Part shown: in pieces, positions 32,637 through 33,609 of the stretch
Layout: each line of letters begins with the position of its first letter
Position numbering within the stretch: the first letter of the stretch is position 1
Assembly (NCBI GenBank): GCA_019689635.1
Contig: JADGHB010000027.1
Coordinates: 1-33,609 of the forward strand
From: Nevskia sp.
Lineage (GTDB): Bacteria > Pseudomonadota > Gammaproteobacteria > Nevskiales > Nevskiaceae
Direction: 5' to 3'
Length of the DNA stretch: 33,609 nt
Translations under genes and position numbers: made by a program
The notes under the pieces: generated by a model
The model's database searches: none
What the model was told of the DNA's origin: nothing
What the model saw: the letters and a program-made list of their open reading frames with translations, nothing else

Positions 32637-33609
32637 CTATTCCTTCGAAATAATCCTGTACAGTTCGATATAGCGGGAGATTTGAGTCCCTATCTCAAAG
32701 TAGGTTTTAACTCGTTGTCTCGCCGCTTGCCGCATCATCCGCCAACGGGCGATATCAGTTGTGAGCGTGCGCGCCGCCTGGACAAATGCCTCGATACCAT
32801 CCACTGGGCACAGCAGGCCAGTCACGCCGTCTTCAACCACCTCTGGCAGCGATGAGGTGCGCGCGGCGATGACCGGCAGACCGCAGGCCATCGCTTCGGC
32901 CGCCACCAGGCCGAACCCTTCCAGCCGTGAAGGGAACAGCAAGGCATCGGCCTGCTGGTAAGCAGCGACCAGCGCTGGGTCGGAGAGCCGCCCGAGATTG
33001 CGGCAGTTCGGCGGCAGTGGGCAACGTTCATGCGCGCCGTTGCGGTCAGCGGTGTAGGCCAGTTCGAAATCGTCTCCCAACGCTTGCATGATCGGTGCGA
33101 GCAGATCGACGCCCTTTCGGGGAATCCAGTTGCCCACGTAGAGGAGGCGGAACGGTCGATTTGGAGACGTACGTTCGGTCGGATGGTAGCGTCTCGTATC
33201 GACGCCATTATGAATAACTTCTATCCCACTTAGGTCAAAAATATTTTCATAGGCCGTTGCGGTGTAGCGGCTTACAGCGACAATTCTATTGGACCGATTC
33301 AGCAGAGCTTTTTCTACTCGTTTAATCCACAGGCAGTGGTAATGGACTTGCACGCAAGATTTATAGGGAGTCAGCAGAGGGTCGTGAACGCAGTGATGAA
33401 CAGTGGTGAGCACCGGCAAATCCGGCGGCAAAAAACGCGGAGGCAGCCAGGAATTGACGTGGACGATGTTGGCCCATGCCGGCGGGCTGGGAACCGGCAC
33501 GCTCCAGGGGGCATACTCGGCGCGCAGCGGCAGCCAGGTGATCGCGGCGCGAATGCCGCGTTCGTTGAGTCCGGCGCAGAGGCGTTCCGTGAACACGTCG
33601 GCGCCGCTG
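32637..33609 (-). CDS. GT4-family glycosyltransferase (5' end outside window)
   Basis: A GT4 glycosyltransferase on the minus strand whose first residues lie beyond the window; the frame stays open to the edge, and the GTG at 33596 falls inside the conserved GADVFTERLC, so it is not the start. About 323 residues are visible. NIVHVNSWLPPRF and TTVHHCVHDPL belong to the N-terminal half. RPFRLLYVGNWIPRKGVDLL starts the second Rossmann domain, and SRLEGFGLVAAEAMACGLPV holds the E-x7-E site, followed by SLPEVVEDGVTGLL. It converges with the other GT4 gene with only 13 bases between stops. It is probably the end of an opposing transcript of the same glycan region. Confidence 0.88.
   Translation of the reverse strand, partial: SGADVFTERLCAGLNERGIRAAITWLPLRAEYAPWSVPVPSPPAWANIVHVNSWLPPRFLPPDLPVLTTVHHCVHDPLLTPYKSCVQVHYHCLWIKRVEKALLNRSNRIVAVSRYTATAYENIFDLSGIEVIHNGVDTRRYHPTERTSPNRPFRLLYVGNWIPRKGVDLLAPIMQALGDDFELAYTADRNGAHERCPLPPNCRNLGRLSDPALVAAYQQADALLFPSRLEGFGLVAAEAMACGLPVIAARTSSLPEVVEDGVTGLLCPVDGIEAFVQAARTLTTDIARWRMMRQAARQRVKTYFEIGTQISRYIELYRIISKE

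Overview
The window is high-GC Gram-negative DNA. It carries outer-membrane proteins (OmpA-type barrels, a TonB-dependent receptor, LptE), Mla/MCE-type lipid transport, hopanoid-transport genes of the HpnM/HpnN type, a type IV pilin behind a sigma-54 promoter, and the leuS-lptE gene pair. This points to a proteobacterium, most likely a gammaproteobacterium; I cannot fix the genus. No plasmid, phage, transposase or CRISPR signal is visible. The window starts inside thiS and ends inside a glycosyltransferase.

Layout. (1) 1-6407: partial thiS, then two outer-membrane units pointing away from each other around a tRNA-Gly(CCC). Each unit is an OmpA-family barrel protein followed by a lipoprotein, and the two lipoproteins end in the same unrecognised domain. 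In one it follows a short Gly-rich linker; in the other it sits on six Ig-like repeats. This is the best candidate for an undescribed system. (2) 6420-9959: housekeeping genes: rmuC, an HNH endonuclease, a zinc alcohol/aldehyde reductase and glyoxalase I. (3) 9956-13644: an ABC lipid-transport operon (STAS-MlaE permease, MlaF ATPase, MCE protein, PqiC-like lipoprotein), interrupted between permease and ATPase by a structured repeat. (4) 13631-19550: a TonB-dependent receptor, then hpnM and hpnN (divergent). (5) 19603-20095: tRNA-Ser(CGA) and a folded non-coding stretch holding a second copy of the structured repeat. (6) 20096-24953: mltF, a thioredoxin-like [2Fe-2S] ferredoxin, lptE and leuS. 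(7) 25114-33609: a surface-glycan region built around a pilin: UDP-GlcNAc dehydrogenase, pilA, a GT-C membrane protein with TPRs, a flippase remnant followed by an intact flippase, a methyltransferase with an apparent frameshift, and two GT4 glycosyltransferases.

The window is dominated by envelope construction: lipid trafficking between membranes (Mla/MCE, HpnM/N), LPS assembly (LptE), peptidoglycan turnover (MltF), surface display (OmpA/lipoprotein units) and glycan or pilin decoration. Many genes are translationally coupled by 4-base start/stop overlaps (gloA/permease, MCE/PqiC, leuS/lptE, flippase/methyltransferase, methyltransferase/glycosyltransferase). One of these overlaps reveals that an apparent methyltransferase-glycosyltransferase fusion is really two genes joined by a one-base frameshift.
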